Below are positions 62,097-64,000 of a DNA stretch of 64,000 nt, one piece after another. This stretch comes from Akkermansiaceae bacterium (GTDB taxonomy: Bacteria; Verrucomicrobiota; Verrucomicrobiia; Verrucomicrobiales; Akkermansiaceae), in contig CAJJBQ010000001.1 in assembly GCA_905182405.1 (NCBI GenBank), forward strand, positions 496,001 through 560,000, given 5' to 3'. The notes under the pieces are model-generated. The model was not told the origin of the DNA and ran no database searches. It saw only the letters and a list, made by a program, of their open reading frames with translations. Every line of letters starts with the position of its first letter. Positions within the stretch are counted from its first letter, which is position 1. A program made the translations under genes and the position numbers.

Positions 62097-62263
62097 CGGT
62101 TTCTTAAGAGCACTTTTTCTGCTCCTATATTGCGCTTTGTTGTCAGCATGTCTGTCCGGAATAGGATTCGAGCTTGGACGCAACACCGGTGGTTTTGAGA
62201 GGTGAACCGATCGTTGGGATGGAGGGCGCCCGGGGTGGGGTCGGGTGTTGGAGGCGGCTTCTG

Positions 62264-63406
62264 TTAGAAGAGATCGGAGAGGGGACAGAGGCGGCCTTCG
62301 AGGGATTCCTGGAGGGATCTAGGAGGGGTGATTCCGGGGGTGTTGACGAGGAGATCTAGGAGGGGAAGTTTGTCGGGGGTGAACTTGCTTTGAGGGCAGA
62401 GCTGCCAGGTGACTTGTCCATCGAGCTGGGGGAGGTCGTGGAGTGGGGGTGCCTTTTCATCGGGGTGAAGGAGGAGGAGGCGGAGAGGGTTGGTGATTTC
62501 CCGGGGGTTGATTTGGTTTTCCTTTTTAAGGAAGGCGAGGGGACGTCGGCAAGGGAGGCGCCAGCGATCCTGGAACCAGAAGACGTCGGCGGGTGAACTT
62601 CTCCAGGCTGCTTCCAGGCTGTCGGCACATGCTTGGGTGTTGAGTTCCGGGACAGAGGTGATGTGGATGTCCCAGTGATCGGGGCCCGTGGTGGTGCAGT
62701 GCAAGCCGATGACTGAGGATTTTGCTCTTTTCGCAAGAACGGGTGCAAGGGGGGAAAAGGTCGTGGGTTTCCCAAAAAAAGCGCAGGCCTCCCCACGATT
62801 ACCAACTCTTTGGTCCGCCAAAATTCCGAGGACCCCGTTTCCGCGAAGAAAGGTGGTGAGGGCGTGGCTGGAGGAGTGCTTTGCGAAGAGCTTGAGCCCT
62901 TTGCGGCTTCGTCGATCTTGAATGAGTCGATCCATGAGAGGATTATTAAGCTTGCGGTAGAACGCTCCGGTATTGACCGAGTCATCGATGAGAGGAATCG
63001 TTTGGGCGAGGAGTTCCCAGTTTCCCATGTGAGGGGCTAAGATGATCATTCCTTTTCCTTCTTTAATCGTCTTCAAAGCGAGTTCGACGTTGTGAAACGT
63101 GACATGCTTACGAAGTTCGTCTGAGCTGAGGAATGGAAGACGAATCGATGAGAGGAGGTTACCGCCATTGCGCTCGAAGACTTCGAGAACCAAGTTAGCG
63201 ATTTCTTGCGCAGATTTTTCCTGTCCGTAGGCGAAGCTCAAATTTCGCAAGATGATGTGGCGATACTTGGGAAGAATGTGGAAGGCGACTCGACCGAGGA
63301 ATTCTCCGAGGGAAACTGTGGTGCGCACCGAGAGTAAACGTAGGCTACTTTCGATTAGTCGATAAGCGCCATATTCGAGGCGGTGAGTGAATTTTGGGCG
63401 CGGCAC
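62264..63406 (-). CDS. Lipid A acyltransferase-like (LpxL/HtrB family) with long C-terminal extension
   Basis: 380 aa, against about 300 for LpxL/LpxM. The family core is clear: LAPHMGNWELLAQ (HxxxxxE-like catalytic motif, here H-M-G-N-W-E), ADQRVGNRGEACAFFGKPTT and a late DVFWFQDRW. The last 80 residues (from about 300, LKKENQINPREITNPL) are extra and proline-rich, with no domain I recognise. It transfers an acyl group onto a lipid A precursor at the inner membrane. It follows the glycosyltransferase gene by 12 bp on the same strand. Confidence 0.85.
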   Translation of the reverse strand: MPRPKFTHRLEYGAYRLIESSLRLLSVRTTVSLGEFLGRVAFHILPKYRHIILRNLSFAYGQEKSAQEIANLVLEVFERNGGNLLSSIRLPFLSSDELRKHVTFHNVELALKTIKEGKGMIILAPHMGNWELLAQTIPLIDDSVNTGAFYRKLNNPLMDRLIQDRRSRKGLKLFAKHSSSHALTTFLRGNGVLGILADQRVGNRGEACAFFGKPTTFSPLAPVLAKRAKSSVIGLHCTTTGPDHWDIHITSVPELNTQACADSLEAAWRSSPADVFWFQDRWRLPCRRPLAFLKKENQINPREITNPLRLLLLHPDEKAPPLHDLPQLDGQVTWQLCPQSKFTPDKLPLLDLLVNTPGITPPRSLQESLEGRLCPLSDLF

Positions 63407-63418
63407 GGAGAAGGAGGA

Positions 63419-64000
63419 TTAGGATTTTTGAACGATACGGTAATATGCGCACAGGGCGCTCGCTTCACGTTCGATGGTGTAGTGGGTCTCGACGTGCTTT
63501 CGTCCCGCCCGACCCATTCCTAACAGACTGTCGTGATCCGCGATGAGGGTGGCAAGCTTTTCGCGCGTGGTATTCAAGTCATCGCAGGGAACGGTGAATC
63601 CATGGATGCCATCCGAAACGATGTCTTTCCAGGCTCCGGCATGGGAGGCGAGGACGGCCGCGCCGGTGGCCATGGCTTCGGGGACGGTGAGGCCGAAGCC
63701 TTCGTTCCGGCTGAGTGCTGCCACGAGGGACATGCCCTGAAAGAGGGCTGGGAGTTCGGAGCCGGGGCGCTTGCCGTGGAAGATGATGCGCTTGCTGAGG
63801 CCCGCCGCGGCAATTTTTTCTTCGAGGGACCGTTGGTAATCGCGGAACTTGGGGGTGGTTTCGCCGACGATGACGATGGTGGGGGCGGGGTTCTTTTTTA
63901 AAAGAGGAAGGGCAGCGTCAACGAGGAGGTCGATTCCTTTTTGAGGGCGCACGCGGCCGAAGATGCCGATGCCGTAGTCGCCCGGGAAGCCGAGCTTTTT
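63419..64000 (-). CDS. Glycosyltransferase group 1 (GT4), 5' end beyond the window
   Basis: Partial; the gene continues past base 64000 (the frame is open to the edge: KLGFPGDYGIGIFGRVRPQK). The GT-B C-terminal domain shows GRVRPQKGIDLLVDAALPLL, IVIVGETTP, GSELPALFQGMSLVAALSRN and EGFGLTVPEAMATGAAVLAS, the donor-sugar E-x7-E motif. It is probably a sugar transferase in LPS-core synthesis, given the acyltransferase 12 bp downstream. At least 193 residues are visible. Confidence 0.9.
   Translation of the reverse strand, partial: KKLGFPGDYGIGIFGRVRPQKGIDLLVDAALPLLKKNPAPTIVIVGETTPKFRDYQRSLEEKIAAAGLSKRIIFHGKRPGSELPALFQGMSLVAALSRNEGFGLTVPEAMATGAAVLASHAGAWKDIVSDGIHGFTVPCDDLNTTREKLATLIADHDSLLGMGRAGRKHVETHYTIEREASALCAYYRIVQKS

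Overview
The window looks like a chromosomal segment of a Verrucomicrobiota bacterium (Verrucomicrobiales-like). This is inferred from gene content: a CotH/lamin-tail secreted giant, a Cys-type sulfatase beside an SGNH esterase, several PQQ-like beta-propeller proteins, a type II pseudopilin, DUF4126, EboB-like TatD, and LPS genes. I saw no rRNA, tRNA, CRISPR array, insertion sequence or prophage.

Layout. 1-6.5 kb: an arsenate-reductase relic, then a minus-strand run (small orphan genes, vapBC, TatD hydrolase, CotH protein). 6.7-10 kb: an SGNH/HExxH protein followed by a sulfatase. 10.4-17.8 kb: pseudopilin, RNase PH, rpsN, an FmdB zinc ribbon, CorC, MsrB, a degenerate M23 protein and a fused MbnP-MbnH protein. 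18.3-24.6 kb: a truncated ANL adenylating enzyme, a LuxC-type reductase and an iron alcohol dehydrogenase (a possible carboxylate-aldehyde-alcohol route), interrupted by a fused AbrB-Doc gene. 25-31 kb: asnS, a secreted protein, DUF4126, a chorismate-utilising enzyme and tpiA. 31-38 kb: a second arsC relic, a GH2-like protein, a Sec-containing thioredoxin-like protein, a beta-propeller protein and katG. 38-42 kb: nitroreductase, spermidine-synthase-like protein, exported methyltransferase, APC permease and a RelE-like protein. 42-47 kb: two tandem PAS-PP2C phosphatases translationally coupled to pfkA. 47-51 kb: polyprenyl synthase, a Sec peroxiredoxin, small membrane proteins, decayed genes and a Sec arsenate reductase. 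52-64 kb: a beta-propeller protein, an MsbA-type ABC exporter and an LPS/surface-glycan block.

The main discovery is that three redox genes (33.6-34.0, 48.1-48.6 and 50.9-51.2 kb) each have exactly one in-frame TGA. In each it sits where the catalytic or first CxxC cysteine belongs, the rest of the frame is intact, and a compact hairpin follows. I read them as selenoproteins: a thioredoxin-like UxxC protein, a PrxQ/BCP-type peroxiredoxin and a glutaredoxin-fold ArsC. The last two would be called truncated or missed by standard annotation. No selA, selB, selC or selD gene is in this window, so the decoding machinery must lie elsewhere if the reading is right.

A second theme is decay by internal deletion. 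Relics in which the two ends of a gene are joined and the middle is lost include arsC (twice), an FAD-linked oxidase, an MscS tail, AbrB-Doc and a DUF4190 protein. They sit between otherwise intact, tightly packed genes.
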